46,675 nucleotides of DNA, taken from positions 1-46,675 of the IMG/VR virus record IMGVR_UViG_3300006224_000015. One strand, 5' to 3'. This document shows, piece by piece, positions 35,883 to 43,133 of this stretch. Numbering within the stretch: position 1 is the first letter of the stretch; every line of letters begins with the position of its first letter. The DNA is from a virus. A program made the position numbers and the translations under genes. A model generated the notes under the pieces. It worked only from the letters and a program-made list of their open reading frames with translations. It searched no databases and had not been told where the DNA came from.

Positions 35883-36799
35883 TGGCCTACGCATACACCC
35901 GCAGCTATGTGGACGGCGGGCTCGCTCGAGGCCCGCGCCTCGCGTTCGTCGTTCACATGGCCGAGGGCGGCGGCACCGTCGCCTATCTCGCCAAGGCAAA
36001 CCCCCGCGGCGTCTCGGTCCACTACGTCATCGAGCGGTCGGGGAGGATCGTTCGGATGCTGGCCGAGAGCCACATGCACACGTCGATCCGGTCCAGCGAC
36101 ATCCGCACCACGGACGACGCGGACGGGTTCTACGGCGCCACCGCCCGGCAGGCCGTGATGGGCGCCTGGGGCACCATCGCCCACACCCTCGGCCCGAACC
36201 ACGCCAGCATCGCCGTCGAGTGCGAGGGGTACGCCCTGACCGGCCCGAACGCCGACCAGGCCGCGTCCCTGCAACGCCTCTACGCCGACCTGCGGACCCG
36301 CTACCCGGGGATCCGCTCGCTCGGGCACCGCGACTTCGCGGACTACAAGGCGTGCCCGGGCAAGAAGCTGGATTGGACTCGCATCGGCGGCCACGGAGCT
36401 GCGACAGAGGTGGACATGATCGGAACCGTCACCCGGACTCCCTACGCCGGCGGCCTGGCATCATGGCGCGTCGCTGCCGGCGTCACGATCAACGGCTACG
36501 ACCCCAAGCAGCCGGGCAAGGTCGTCCGCTCCATCACGTTCGACTCCGCTTCGGGCGCTCATGCCCGAGCCGAGGTCATCGTCACTTGGGACCCGGCGCC
36601 CGGTCCGGTCCCCCGCGGCGGTCCGTTCCTCGAGGTCGCCGACGGCGCGTTCGAGAACCTCCTGATCGTGAAGGCTCTCGTCACCGTCACGCCCCCGCCG
36701 GCGCCCGCCGACACGACGCCGTTCGACCAGGCCGACATCGACAAGGCGACAGCCGAGCTCGACAAGGCGTGGGAGGACTGGCTGACCACCCACCCGTAG
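35882..36799 (+). CDS. N-acetylmuramoyl-L-alanine amidase-like endolysin
   Basis: The 305-aa product has an Amidase_2-type domain in the first ~165 residues. AFVVHMAEGGG contains the first zinc ligand (H25). SLGHRDFADYKACPGKKLDW contains H149 and C158. These are the His-His-Cys set of T7-lysozyme-type amidases, which cut the peptide from the glycan strand of peptidoglycan. A C-terminal ~130-residue beta-rich part could bind the wall. There is no signal peptide, so release would need the neighbouring holin. The start overlaps the upstream stop (TGATG). Confidence 0.88.
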   Translation: MAYAYTRSYVDGGLARGPRLAFVVHMAEGGGTVAYLAKANPRGVSVHYVIERSGRIVRMLAESHMHTSIRSSDIRTTDDADGFYGATARQAVMGAWGTIAHTLGPNHASIAVECEGYALTGPNADQAASLQRLYADLRTRYPGIRSLGHRDFADYKACPGKKLDWTRIGGHGAATEVDMIGTVTRTPYAGGLASWRVAAGVTINGYDPKQPGKVVRSITFDSASGAHARAEVIVTWDPAPGPVPRGGPFLEVADGAFENLLIVKALVTVTPPPAPADTTPFDQADIDKATAELDKAWEDWLTTHP

Positions 36800-36815
36800 C
36801 AGGAGGAGCTGGAAC

Positions 36816-37007
36816 GTGCAGAAGGAACCGGCGGTCATCATCGCCACCCTGACGGCAGCGATCATCGCCGTCGTCAGGCTGTTCATCGATGTCCCGCCTG
36901 ATGTCGAGAGCGCGATCATCGTCGTCCTGGTGTTCGTCGCCGGCCTGATCACCCGGGCCGCGGTCTACGCCCCGGCGACCGTCGCCAAGCTGACCGGGAA
37001 AACCTAG
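36816..37007 (+). CDS. Holin-like two-span membrane protein
   Basis: GTG 36816 has AGGAGGAG upstream. The 63-aa product has TM1 at ~6-24 (PAVIIATLTAAIIAVVRLF) and TM2 at ~31-52 (ESAIIVVLVFVAGLITRAAV), then a basic tail. Short proteins of this pattern (KEPA-...PP-...TR--V) directly after endolysins are annotated as holins in many phages. It ends the rightward virion/lysis unit before the terminator. Confidence 0.6.
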   Translation: MQKEPAVIIATLTAAIIAVVRLFIDVPPDVESAIIVVLVFVAGLITRAAVYAPATVAKLTGKT

Positions 37008-37024
37008 CCTCCTCCTCCCCTCGG

Positions 37025-37064
37025 CCCGAAGCCGCCCGGTTTCCCCCCACCGGGCGGTTTCGGG
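37025..37064 (+). terminator. Strong rho-independent-type terminator
   Basis: A 16-bp stem (37025-37040 with 37049-37064, one G-U) encloses the loop TTCCCCCC. A short TTGT follows. It separates the virion/lysis unit from the early genes and is symmetric enough to work in both directions. Confidence 0.75.
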
Positions 37065-37075
37065 TTGTATCGGAG

Positions 37076-37084
37076 TGGTAAACT
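37076..37084 (+). promoter_or_regulatory. Candidate extended -10 promoter
   Basis: TGGTAAACT matches the extended -10 form TGnTAnnnT, 30 bases before ATG 37115 and directly after the terminator. No good -35 box lies at normal spacing. It would drive the 37115-41227 unit. Confidence 0.35.
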
Positions 37085-37114
37085 GGTCGAAACCCGTCAC
37101 AAAGGAGGCAGCGC

Positions 37115-37306
37115 ATGGCGCACAACCCGCTGGACACACGCCCGCCCTATACGCTCGACGACGCAGCGCGGGTGCTGCATATCTCCCGCGGCACGCTCGA
37201 CCGCCTGATCAAGAACGGCGCCATCGCCACCGTGCCGCTCGGCAAGCGCCGGCGGGTCACCGCCGAGGAGCTCGAGCGGGTGGCACGGGAGGGGGCCGGG
37301 GGGTGA
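37115..37306 (+). CDS. Excisionase-type helix-turn-helix protein
   Basis: AAAGGAGG precedes ATG 37115. The 63-aa product is a single winged-helix/HTH domain of the HTH_17/excisionase kind: YTLDDAARVLHISRGTLDRL, then a wing GAIATVPLGKRRRVTAEELE. These bind DNA as phage excisionases or small regulators. No integrase is in the window. First gene of the rightward early unit, so it could regulate it. A second protein of the same type is encoded leftward at 41151. Confidence 0.8.
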   Translation: MAHNPLDTRPPYTLDDAARVLHISRGTLDRLIKNGAIATVPLGKRRRVTAEELERVAREGAGG

Positions 37307-37875
37307 CGACCAAGGAGCTGCCGCCGCTCGACGGCGACGAGGAGGAGCCCGGGCGCCCGACGCAGCAGGCGGTCGTGCTGCTCGACCGGCTGTTCTGGTC
37401 GATCACCGAGTCGGTCCACGACGAGGCGCTGTCGCCGGTGGCGTCGATGTCACCGGAGGAGCGCAGCGAGATCCTCGACCTGGCGAACGATCTCCGCCGC
37501 CTCGAGGACGTGTGCCACGTCAAGCGGACGAAGATCGAGAACCTGTTTCGCTCCTACGCCAGCGACAACGGGGCCCGCCAGATCCCCCTCGAGGATGGAT
37601 GGCTGGCCGTGGAGCCGGCCAAGGGTGAGTACAAGGTGGACGTGCCGGCGCTGCTGGACGAGCTCAAGGAGCTCAAGGCGCACGGCCTGATCACCGGCGA
37701 GGAGATCGAGCGATGCGTGCGGACGGTCGTGGAGACACGGCCCGACAACAGCGTGCTCAACTTCCTCGCCCGCAACCGTGGCGATGAAGTCCGAGAGGCG
37801 ATCGAGCGGCACCGGAAGTTCGTGCCCGGCGATCCCTTCCGGGCCAAGCTGACCGTCAGGAGGAGGAGCAAGTGA
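37303..37875 (+). CDS. Hypothetical 190-aa early protein
   Basis: GTG 37303 overlaps the previous stop. The product is acidic at the start, then helical (LDRLFWSITESVHDEALSPV; EEILDLAN-type helix; LEDVCHVKRTKIENLFRSYA). It ends in a mixed part with a basic tail. No family is recognised. A coupled position behind the HTH gene suggests an early role in DNA metabolism or host takeover. Confidence 0.5.
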   Translation: MTTKELPPLDGDEEEPGRPTQQAVVLLDRLFWSITESVHDEALSPVASMSPEERSEILDLANDLRRLEDVCHVKRTKIENLFRSYASDNGARQIPLEDGWLAVEPAKGEYKVDVPALLDELKELKAHGLITGEEIERCVRTVVETRPDNSVLNFLARNRGDEVREAIERHRKFVPGDPFRAKLTVRRRSK

Positions 37876-38081
37876 CGACAGGAGGGGAGACGGCGCCGCG
37901 CTACCTGCGGGTGGTGCTGGACATCACAGTCACGAAGCCGAAGCTGGCCCACCGCCTGCTCGAGCTGGCGTCGGAGTTCACCGGCACCGACGAGCTCGGC
38001 GAGGATCTTGCCGAGGGCATCCGCGACGGCGACGTGTGGGTGGACGCCGTGCGGCAGGCCGCCCAGGCGGAGGCGACATGA
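37872..38081 (+). CDS. Hypothetical 69-aa early protein
   Basis: GTG 37872 overlaps the preceding stop as GTGA. The product has a beta strand (YLRVVLDITVT), then a helix (KLAHRLLELASEFTG), acidic segments and DVWVDAVRQAAQ. It is small, acidic and soluble. The stop overlaps the next ATG. Function unknown. Confidence 0.5.
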   Translation: MTTGGETAPRYLRVVLDITVTKPKLAHRLLELASEFTGTDELGEDLAEGIRDGDVWVDAVRQAAQAEAT

Positions 38082-38398
38082 GCAAGGAGTTCGAGCGGGG
38101 CATGGAAGCCTCGCAGCTCGCCGCCGACTACCGCTGGACGATGCTCGAGCAATACGAGGTCGATCTCGCCATCCGCTCCGTCGCACGGCGGGCGTCGATG
38201 TTCACGACCGACGCCGTGTGGACGGCGCTGGGGCCCGAGTTCCCCGTCACCAAGGGCATCGGCTCACGGATGCGGAAGGCGCAGCGTGACGGGCTGCTCG
38301 AGAACACGGGGGAGACGATGACATCGCGGCGCAGGGGGGAGCACGGCCACGCGCAGCGGCTCGTGATCTGGCGCTCGCTGATCTGGACCGGGGAGTGA
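38078..38398 (+). CDS. Winged-helix-like 106-aa protein
   Basis: ATG 38078 lies in an ATGA overlap. The product is basic. VDLAIRSVARRASMFTTDAV followed by FPVTKGIGSRMRKAQRDGLL and an RRRGEHGHAQRLVIWRSL wing resembles a winged helix-turn-helix DNA-binding domain. A regulator role in early gene control is likely. It is not matched to a named family. Confidence 0.5.
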   Translation: MSKEFERGMEASQLAADYRWTMLEQYEVDLAIRSVARRASMFTTDAVWTALGPEFPVTKGIGSRMRKAQRDGLLENTGETMTSRRRGEHGHAQRLVIWRSLIWTGE

Positions 38399-38409
38399 AA
38401 GGAGACAGC

Positions 38410-38673
38410 ATGGGACCTACACCGCGCATGATCCTCGCCATCGTGATCGGGTTCGCCGCCGCCACGGCGGTCGGCCTAGTCGGGGTGGTGATCGACCCCT
38501 ACGGGGAGCACGGGCTGGTGGTGCTCGCCGGCTTCACGATGATCGTCGTCGCCGCCGGCACCGCCGCCCTGACGGAGCGCAAGCTCGCCGCGCGTGACGC
38601 CGCCGCCAAGATCACCCAGCAGCGGGCCGTCGAGGCTGCCGTCGCCGCCGAGCTCGAGCGGAGGGGCGCATGA
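38410..38673 (+). CDS. Small membrane protein with charged tail
   Basis: GAAAGGAGA precedes ATG 38410. The 87-aa product has two hydrophobic segments (~7-28, MILAIVIGFAAATAVGLVGV; ~35-52, GLVVLAGFTMIVVAAGTAAL), then a charged helix with Ala/Arg/Glu. It is an early membrane protein of unknown function. A role in superinfection exclusion or membrane association is possible but not shown. Confidence 0.5.
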   Translation: MGPTPRMILAIVIGFAAATAVGLVGVVIDPYGEHGLVVLAGFTMIVVAAGTAALTERKLAARDAAAKITQQRAVEAAVAAELERRGA

Positions 38674-39155
38674 CCAACCGACCCGTCCGGGTCGTCATGC
38701 CGCAGGCCGAGCTCTACCGGGAGGCGGAAACGGCGTTCGTCACGGCGACGACGTACTGGCCCTTCCTCGAGCCGATGATGGTGTGGCTTCCCGATCCGCA
38801 GGGCTACGCACGGCTCATGGCGGAGCTGTGGCGGGGCGGCAGGGCGTTCGTCATCGTGGAGCATGACGTGGTGATCGACGCCGCGAAGCTCCACGAGCTC
38901 CTGTCGTGCCCGGAGCCGTGGTGCGGCTTCCCGTACCTCCAAGTGCCCGACCCCAACAGCGAGCCGGTGCTGGGCTTGGGCTTCACGAAGTTCGAGCGCA
39001 AGGCGCTCGAAGTCCTGCCGGACATGCCGGAACGGCTCGACGGCGCGCCGTGGCAGAACGTCCACTACATCACGTCCGCCCTGCACTACGAGGCAGGGCT
39101 GACCCAGCATCGGCACGAGCCGCCGGTACGGAACCTGAAAGCGGAGGAGGGCTGA
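38670..39155 (+). CDS. Glycosyltransferase-fold-like protein
   Basis: The 161-aa product contains RAFVIVEHDVVIDAAKLHEL, then CPEPWCGFPYLQVP, and later LGLGFTKFERKALEVLPDMP. The E-H-D motif after a hydrophobic strand, followed by P-WC-FPY and LG-TKF, resembles small GT-A-type or galactosyltransferase-like proteins found in phages and bacteria, where the acidic pair binds a metal-nucleotide sugar. Length is short for a full enzyme. It is located just before the RecT gene. Function uncertain. Confidence 0.4.
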   Translation: MTNRPVRVVMPQAELYREAETAFVTATTYWPFLEPMMVWLPDPQGYARLMAELWRGGRAFVIVEHDVVIDAAKLHELLSCPEPWCGFPYLQVPDPNSEPVLGLGFTKFERKALEVLPDMPERLDGAPWQNVHYITSALHYEAGLTQHRHEPPVRNLKAEEG

Positions 39156-40651
39156 TGACCGACGAGACACGGGCGCTGGTGCTGTCGAACGAGGACCGCC
39201 AGACCGTCCACGCGCTGATCACGGCGCAGCTGGGCGAGCAAGGGCTCCGGGTGACGCCCGACGAGTTCACCTTCTTCATCCGGGTCGCCGAGCTCCGGGG
39301 GCTCAACCCGCTGTTCCGCGAAGTCCACCTGATCAAAGACAAGAGCGGGCGCATCAACGTCCAGGTCGGCATCGATGGCTTCCGCAAGCTGGCCGAGGCG
39401 AGCGGCGACTACGCCGGCCAGACCGAGCCGGTGTGGGGCGAGCCATACACGGGCCCGATCGTGGAGTGGCAGGGCAAGCCCGCCTACTGCAAGGTCGGCG
39501 TCCTGCGGCACTCGTGGTCCCAGCCGGTCTACGGCGAGGCATGGCTGGACGAGGACGGCCAGGTCAAAGCCGAGTGGATCGACGGACCGGGCGGCAAGCG
39601 CACGCAGGGGCCGGCGACCCACGCCGCTGCCCAATGGGCGCAGCGCCCCCGCACCATGCTCAAGAAGGTCGCCGAGGCCCGGGCCATCCGGGCAGCGTTC
39701 CCTCGATCTGTCGCTGGCCTGTACACCGACGACGAGCTCCACGCCGCACCGCAGCTCGAGGCGGGGCCCACCCCGACGGCATCGCTCGGGGACGGCGGCC
39801 AGCACGTCACGATCACGGCCACCGAGTCCGCCACCGTCGTCGGCCCGGCGGAGATCATCACGGGCGAGGAGGCACCATCGGGGGCAGCCTGGACGCCGGC
39901 GCCCGACCCGGAGGGCGTGTCGGCCACCGTCCGCGAGGCGCCCGACGGGATCCGCATCGTCAAGAGCTCGGCGCACCCGCCCCGCTGGGAGGGCACGAAG
40001 CCGAAGCTCGAGGTCAAGGTCAAGGTCAAGGGCCGCAATCACACCATCGTCCTGCTCGATGATCTGGCCTACGCCGCCGACGCTGCCGGGCTGCTCGAGG
40101 GTGAGAGCCTGGTGGTGCAGGGCGCATCCGTCGAGGAGCGCATCTGGCAGGAGGGCAAGCCGCCGATCCGCGAGCTGTGGGGTGCGACGGAGCTGCTCGT
40201 CTCCCGCCCCGACGGCTGGCTGCCGGTGTCCACATCACCAAGGGCCCAGCCGATCGGGGAGTTGCCGCTGGTGGACTCGACCGCCCCGATGGCGGAGCCG
40301 ATGGATCAGCTCGAGCGGTACGACGGACCGCCCGAGATCACGACCCACCCGCCGGCGCCGGCACGGCTCGAGGAGGGCTGGGCCGGGGCCCTGCGGGTCA
40401 AGCTGGTCGGCGAGATCACGACCGGCACGACGCCGCGCGGCAAGGCGTACGCGGAGCTCCCGCTGGCGCTGCTCGACACCGGCGAGCTGGTGCGGGCGGT
40501 GCTCGGCGACGACCCGCCTGGCGAGATCGGAGCGCAGCTGCTCGGCGACGACGGCAAGAGCTGGGCGTTCACGACCGGCGACGTGCTGACCGCCTACGGC
40601 ACGGCGAGCAAAGGCTGGTTCATCCTGACGGCCATCGGGAAGGGAGGCTGA
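39155..40651 (+). CDS. recT: RecT/Bet-family single-strand annealing protein with OB-like extensions
   Basis: ATG 39155 follows GGAGGAGGGC in a TGATG overlap. Residues ~1-205 show a RecT/Bet pattern: EFTFFIRVAELRGLNPLFRE, HLIKDKSGRINVQVGIDGFR, then WAQRPRTMLKKVAEARAIRA. These proteins anneal single strands during phage recombination. The family usually ends by ~350 residues. Here a linker leads to two beta-rich, OB-fold-like segments, ~267-354 (LEVKVKVKGRNHTIVLLDDL ... GESLVVQGASV) and ~412-498 (ALRVKLVGEITTG ... GDVLTAYGTASKGWFILTAI). The extension may bind single strands. Confidence 0.75.
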   Translation: MTDETRALVLSNEDRQTVHALITAQLGEQGLRVTPDEFTFFIRVAELRGLNPLFREVHLIKDKSGRINVQVGIDGFRKLAEASGDYAGQTEPVWGEPYTGPIVEWQGKPAYCKVGVLRHSWSQPVYGEAWLDEDGQVKAEWIDGPGGKRTQGPATHAAAQWAQRPRTMLKKVAEARAIRAAFPRSVAGLYTDDELHAAPQLEAGPTPTASLGDGGQHVTITATESATVVGPAEIITGEEAPSGAAWTPAPDPEGVSATVREAPDGIRIVKSSAHPPRWEGTKPKLEVKVKVKGRNHTIVLLDDLAYAADAAGLLEGESLVVQGASVEERIWQEGKPPIRELWGATELLVSRPDGWLPVSTSPRAQPIGELPLVDSTAPMAEPMDQLERYDGPPEITTHPPAPARLEEGWAGALRVKLVGEITTGTTPRGKAYAELPLALLDTGELVRAVLGDDPPGEIGAQLLGDDGKSWAFTTGDVLTAYGTASKGWFILTAIGKGG

Positions 40652-40652
40652 C

Positions 40653-40766
40653 GTGGACGAGGAGCTCGGCAGGCCGGATGCGTTCGGCTGCCTGCTGATC
40701 GTGACGCTGGTGCTCATCGGGTTCATCGGCGGCTACGCCGTCTGCGCCTGGGGGTGGTGGTGGTGA
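40653..40766 (+). CDS. 37-aa single-span membrane mini-protein
   Basis: GTG 40653 starts a small frame with ribosome site GGGAGG upstream. The product is VDEELGRPDAFGCLLIVTLV, continuing to LIGFIGGYAVCAWGWWW. It is one hydrophobic helix with three terminal Trp. It ends in an overlap with the GTG of the nuclease gene (GTGA at 40763-40766), consistent with coupled translation. Function unknown. Confidence 0.45.
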   Translation: MDEELGRPDAFGCLLIVTLVLIGFIGGYAVCAWGWWW

Positions 40767-41227
40767 GGCCGAAGGCGAAGGCGAAACCGGAATCGGAATC
40801 GCTGCCCGCCGTCCCCGAGCGCGAGCTGGCCGATGCGTTCGAGTTCGCCTTGCGCCTGATGGGGCCCGGCGTCGTCTGGTACCACACCCACGACAGCCGG
40901 CGATCGCAGCCCGGCTTCCCCGACTACATCGTGCTCGCCGGCGGTACTGCCTATGCGTTCGAGATCAAACGGGACGGGGGCGAGCTGACGGCTGCACAGG
41001 AGAGCTGGCTCCGGGCGCTGGCCGGCGCCGGCCTGGTGGCGGCGGTGCTCGTCGGGCCGGACGGCGTGGCCTGGGCGGTGCGCTGGCTCGAATCAGGACG
41101 CCGGACCGGAATCATCCGGCCCGGCGTCGTGCTGCTAGCAGCGGGTGGGGCTAGATCGGAGGTGCTCCCGCCCGGGACGCGGCGAGTCGTCGCCGGTACT
41201 CCGGGGCGTTCGACCAACCGCGGCTAG
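40763..41227 (+). CDS. VRR-NUC-type nuclease
   Basis: The start is chosen as GTG 40763, in an overlap with the mini-protein; three GTG codons precede it in frame. The 154-aa product has QPGFPDYIVLAGGTAYAFEI followed by KRDGGELTAAQ. Residues D54, E67, K69 and Q79 form the PD-(D/E)xK core of VRR-NUC domains, with an upstream H-T-H segment. Such phage proteins are structure-specific or Holliday-junction nucleases. Together with RecT and SSB it suggests a recombination module. Its last 77 bases overlap the convergent gene at 41151. Confidence 0.82.
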   Translation: MRPKAKAKPESESLPAVPERELADAFEFALRLMGPGVVWYHTHDSRRSQPGFPDYIVLAGGTAYAFEIKRDGGELTAAQESWLRALAGAGLVAAVLVGPDGVAWAVRWLESGRRTGIIRPGVVLLAAGGARSEVLPPGTRRVVAGTPGRSTNRG

Positions 41228-41399
41228 CTGCGATCCGGCTCGACCAGTCCGTCACGGCGGCGCGGGTCGTGAGCCAGCGACCGCCGACCTTGGTTGCCTC
41301 GAGGCGCCCGGTGATCGCCGCTTGCCGCAGGGTCACGGGTGCCCGACCGACGAGCTCGGCGGCGTCGGCCAGCGACAGGAGCTGCTCGGGGTCGATCAT
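41151..41399 (-). CDS. HTH excisionase/MerR-like small protein
   Basis: The 82-aa product starts at ATG 41399 in an ATGA overlap with the upstream gene. LLSLADAAELVGRAPVTLRQ then GRLEATKVGGRWLTTRAAVT is an HTH_17-type helix-turn-helix with a wing. The C-terminus is basic. It is the last gene of the leftward operon and overlaps the 3' end of the rightward nuclease gene by 77 bases. It is probably a DNA-binding regulator or excisionase. Confidence 0.7.
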   Translation of the reverse strand: MIDPEQLLSLADAAELVGRAPVTLRQAAITGRLEATKVGGRWLTTRAAVTDWSSRIAASRGWSNAPEYRRRLAASRAGAPPI

Positions 41400-41638
41400 C
41401 GCGCGGCGTGGTACGTCACGACGCCCACAACGAGGGCCAGGCCGCCGAACGCGACGATGCCCACGAGGAAGCCGCGCGCGAAGTCCGACAGCTCCCGCCG
41501 CGGGTCGGGCTCGGGCTGGTAGACGATGGGGCGGGCCATCGGCTGACGGGTGCCGTAGTGCCCGGCGCAGAGGCGCGAGTCGGGGCGGGCCATGCGGTCG
41601 CAGCCGACGACGATGCAAGGCGGGTACGGGTAGGTCAT
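41396..41638 (-). CDS. Zinc-knuckle and membrane mini-protein
   Basis: ATG 41638 is preceded by GGAGGAGAAC. The 80-aa product starts MTYPYPPCIVVGCDRMARPD. Cys8, Cys13 and the following CAGHY form a likely zinc knuckle. A hydrophobic segment sits near the C-terminus (ARGFLVGIVAFGGLALVVGV). The pairing of zinc site and membrane helix is odd. Function unknown. Confidence 0.6.
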   Translation of the reverse strand: MTYPYPPCIVVGCDRMARPDSRLCAGHYGTRQPMARPIVYQPEPDPRRELSDFARGFLVGIVAFGGLALVVGVVTYHAAR

Positions 41639-42006
41639 GCGTTCTCCTCCGTTTCTGCGGTGGTGAACCAGCGGCGGGACGGCGGGAGCTCGCCGCCGGT
41701 GGCGGTGGCCGGGCGCCCGTCGTGGTCGTCGTGCGGGCAGTACCACCCGGCGCTGTAGCCAATCAGGGGCCCGTGGTCAGCGTTTGCGGGGCACCTTGGT
41801 CCGGCGTAGCGCTCGGGTGAGTAGGTCCGCCGGCGTCGGGCAGTCGTGCCATTCGTCGGCTGGCTCGTCGCGGTGTCGGGGGCAGGGTCCGAAGTGGGCG
41901 AGGTCCGGCGACGGCTCGCCGCGTTCGCGCCGGACCGACTGCGCGAGCCGGGCGGCGCGCTCCGTGGCGAACGTCTCGAGGCCGAGCCGGTACGGTCGTC
42001 GCTCAT
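41635..42006 (-). CDS. Hypothetical zinc-site protein, start uncertain
   Basis: The only standard start is ATG 42006 (123 aa). From there to 41777 the frame shares the DNA with the 41777-42013 gene, whose codon use is better. The last ~60 residues (YAGPRCPANADHGPLIGYSA, WYCPHDDHDG) look like real protein, with a Cys/His zinc-type pattern, and have no other coding frame over them. A non-standard start or a frameshift from the upstream gene are alternatives. Function unknown. Confidence 0.45.
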   Translation of the reverse strand: MSDDRTGSASRRSPRSAPPGSRSRSGANAASRRRTSPTSDPAPDTATSQPTNGTTARRRRTYSPERYAGPRCPANADHGPLIGYSAGWYCPHDDHDGRPATATGGELPPSRRWFTTAETEENA

Positions 42007-42013
42007 GCGTCAC
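41777..42013 (-). CDS. Hypothetical 78-aa protein
   Basis: GTG 42013 overlaps the SSB stop (GTGA). The product is basic and helical (GLETFATERAARLAQSVRRE), with an FGPCPRHRDEPADEWHDCPT segment that may bind metal, then a basic tail. Codon use is strongly G/C at third positions, supporting this frame. It lies directly after SSB in the leftward operon. Confidence 0.6.
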   Translation of the reverse strand: MTHERRPYRLGLETFATERAARLAQSVRRERGEPSPDLAHFGPCPRHRDEPADEWHDCPTPADLLTRALRRTKVPRKR

Positions 42014-42378
42014 GCCCCGATCACGCGGCGCTGACGGGTCGGCGTGATGATCTCGAGCCGGTCGGCGACAACCTCCGTGCGCCAGAAGCGGCGCCCGGCG
42101 GCGTCGTCCCATGCGCGGGTGATGAGCCGGCCAGTCACGGCGACGAGCTGGCGCCGGCCCAGCCAGCGCCCGCCTTCGACGGCGAGCTCGCCGGTGGCGA
42201 CGACCGCGTGATACTGCCGGGCCTCGGGGCCCGGGACCGGGCCCGGCGCGGGAAAGGCGAACACGCTCTCGCCGCCGGTGCCGGTGACGAGGTTGAGCGT
42301 TAGGTGCGTGGCACCCGACGACAGGACCCGCAGCTCGGGGTCGCGGGTCAGGGTGCCGACGAGGGCAACGTGATTCAT
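42010..42378 (-). CDS. ssb: Single-stranded DNA-binding protein
   Basis: ATG 42378 lies in an ATGA overlap with the upstream gene's stop. The 122-aa product begins MNHVALVGTLTRDPELRVLS, the first strand and loop of SSB OB folds (N-V-L-G-LT-DPELR). It continues with ARQYHAVVATGELAVEGGRW (the SSB Y-----FG position is YHAVVATGELA) and LVAVTGRLITRAW, then a TEVVADRLE strand. It lacks the usual long acidic C-terminal tip and ends in a basic stretch. It protects single-stranded DNA during phage replication or recombination. Confidence 0.9.
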   Translation of the reverse strand: MNHVALVGTLTRDPELRVLSSGATHLTLNLVTGTGGESVFAFPAPGPVPGPEARQYHAVVATGELAVEGGRWLGRRQLVAVTGRLITRAWDDAAGRRFWRTEVVADRLEIITPTRQRRVIGA

Positions 42379-42578
42379 GGGGCCTCCTTCGGGTCGGTGC
42401 GGCGCACGATGCGGAATCCGTCACAGGGGCACGGGCCGACGGGCCCTAGCTCCCGATCGCCGAACGGGTGGGCGGGTCCGGGGTTGCTGCCGCAGTAGTC
42501 GCGGGCGGGTCCGGCGGGCTGGTGGCGTTCGATGCCGTGATGGCACCGCGCGCAAACGTCGCTGATGACATAGACCAT
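42375..42578 (-). CDS. Cys-rich zinc-binding mini-protein
   Basis: ATG 42578 is chosen because AAAGGAGG lies upstream. The 67-aa product has CARCHHGIERHQPAG, then DYCG and CPCDGF, a possible treble-clef-like zinc site of the phage C--CH-----H type. It lies upstream of SSB with a 4-base overlap. Function unknown. Confidence 0.6.
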   Translation of the reverse strand: MVYVISDVCARCHHGIERHQPAGPARDYCGSNPGPAHPFGDRELGPVGPCPCDGFRIVRRTDPKEAP

Positions 42579-42594
42579 TCGGGGCGGCCTCCTT

Positions 42595-42909
42595 TCAGGT
42601 ACTGCGCTCGTAGCACCGCTCGCACACGTCATAGACGCGCCCGTCGGCGCCCCATACCCGGATCGAACCGGGCTCGGGCACCATGCGGCGGCAGACGAGG
42701 CAGCGGACGAGGGTGGGGGCCGGCGGCATCTGCACCGCCAGCGACAGCGCGAGCCGGTCGGCCTGGCGCACGAGCTCGTGCGCTCGGATGACCGCCGGCG
42801 ACGGGCCGGCGGGATCGGTCGGCAGACGCAGCAGCGCCACCGCCCGCCGATGTCGGCGAGCGGCGGCGCGCTGGGCGAGCCGTGCGAGGCGGTCGCCGCG
42901 GTCCGTCAT
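42595..42909 (-). CDS. Zinc-ribbon small protein
   Basis: The 104-aa product has a basic helical N-terminus (LARLAQRAAARRHRRAVALL), then RCLVCRRMV and VCERCYERST, a four-cysteine zinc ribbon. It probably binds nucleic acid. The start overlaps the upstream gene's stop (ATGA at 42906-42909). Confidence 0.65.
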   Translation of the reverse strand: MTDRGDRLARLAQRAAARRHRRAVALLRLPTDPAGPSPAVIRAHELVRQADRLALSLAVQMPPAPTLVRCLVCRRMVPEPGSIRVWGADGRVYDVCERCYERST

Positions 42910-43133
42910 AGGCCGAAGCTCCCGTCAGGGGCGGCGGCATGGTCGGCGAGCCGGGTGCGGAAGCCGCGCGCGAGGAAGTGACACCGGGGCGCCTCGCCCG
43001 GCTCGGCATCGTTGGCGAGGCAGCGGAAACACGGTTTACCGCGCTCCTGCACGAGCTCGAGGAACGCGCGGGCGCCGGTGGGCCCGGTCCCCTCGGGCGG
43101 GTTGCACTCGGCGATGATGCTCGGGAGGGTCAT
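42906..43133 (-). CDS. Hypothetical 75-aa Cys-containing protein
   Basis: ATG 43133 was chosen for the ATGA overlap with the upstream gene. The product contains CFRCLANDAEPGEAPRCHFL, again a CxxC pattern with a later CH, followed by a basic segment RGFRTRLADHAA. It is probably zinc-binding. Function unknown. Confidence 0.55.
   Translation of the reverse strand: MTLPSIIAECNPPEGTGPTGARAFLELVQERGKPCFRCLANDAEPGEAPRCHFLARGFRTRLADHAAAPDGSFGL

Noticed and set aside
37115-37306. Evidence of a temperate phage (excisionase)
   Set aside because: The HTH fold is shared by many small regulators and no integrase, attachment site or clear lysogeny repressor is in the window, so lifestyle is left open.
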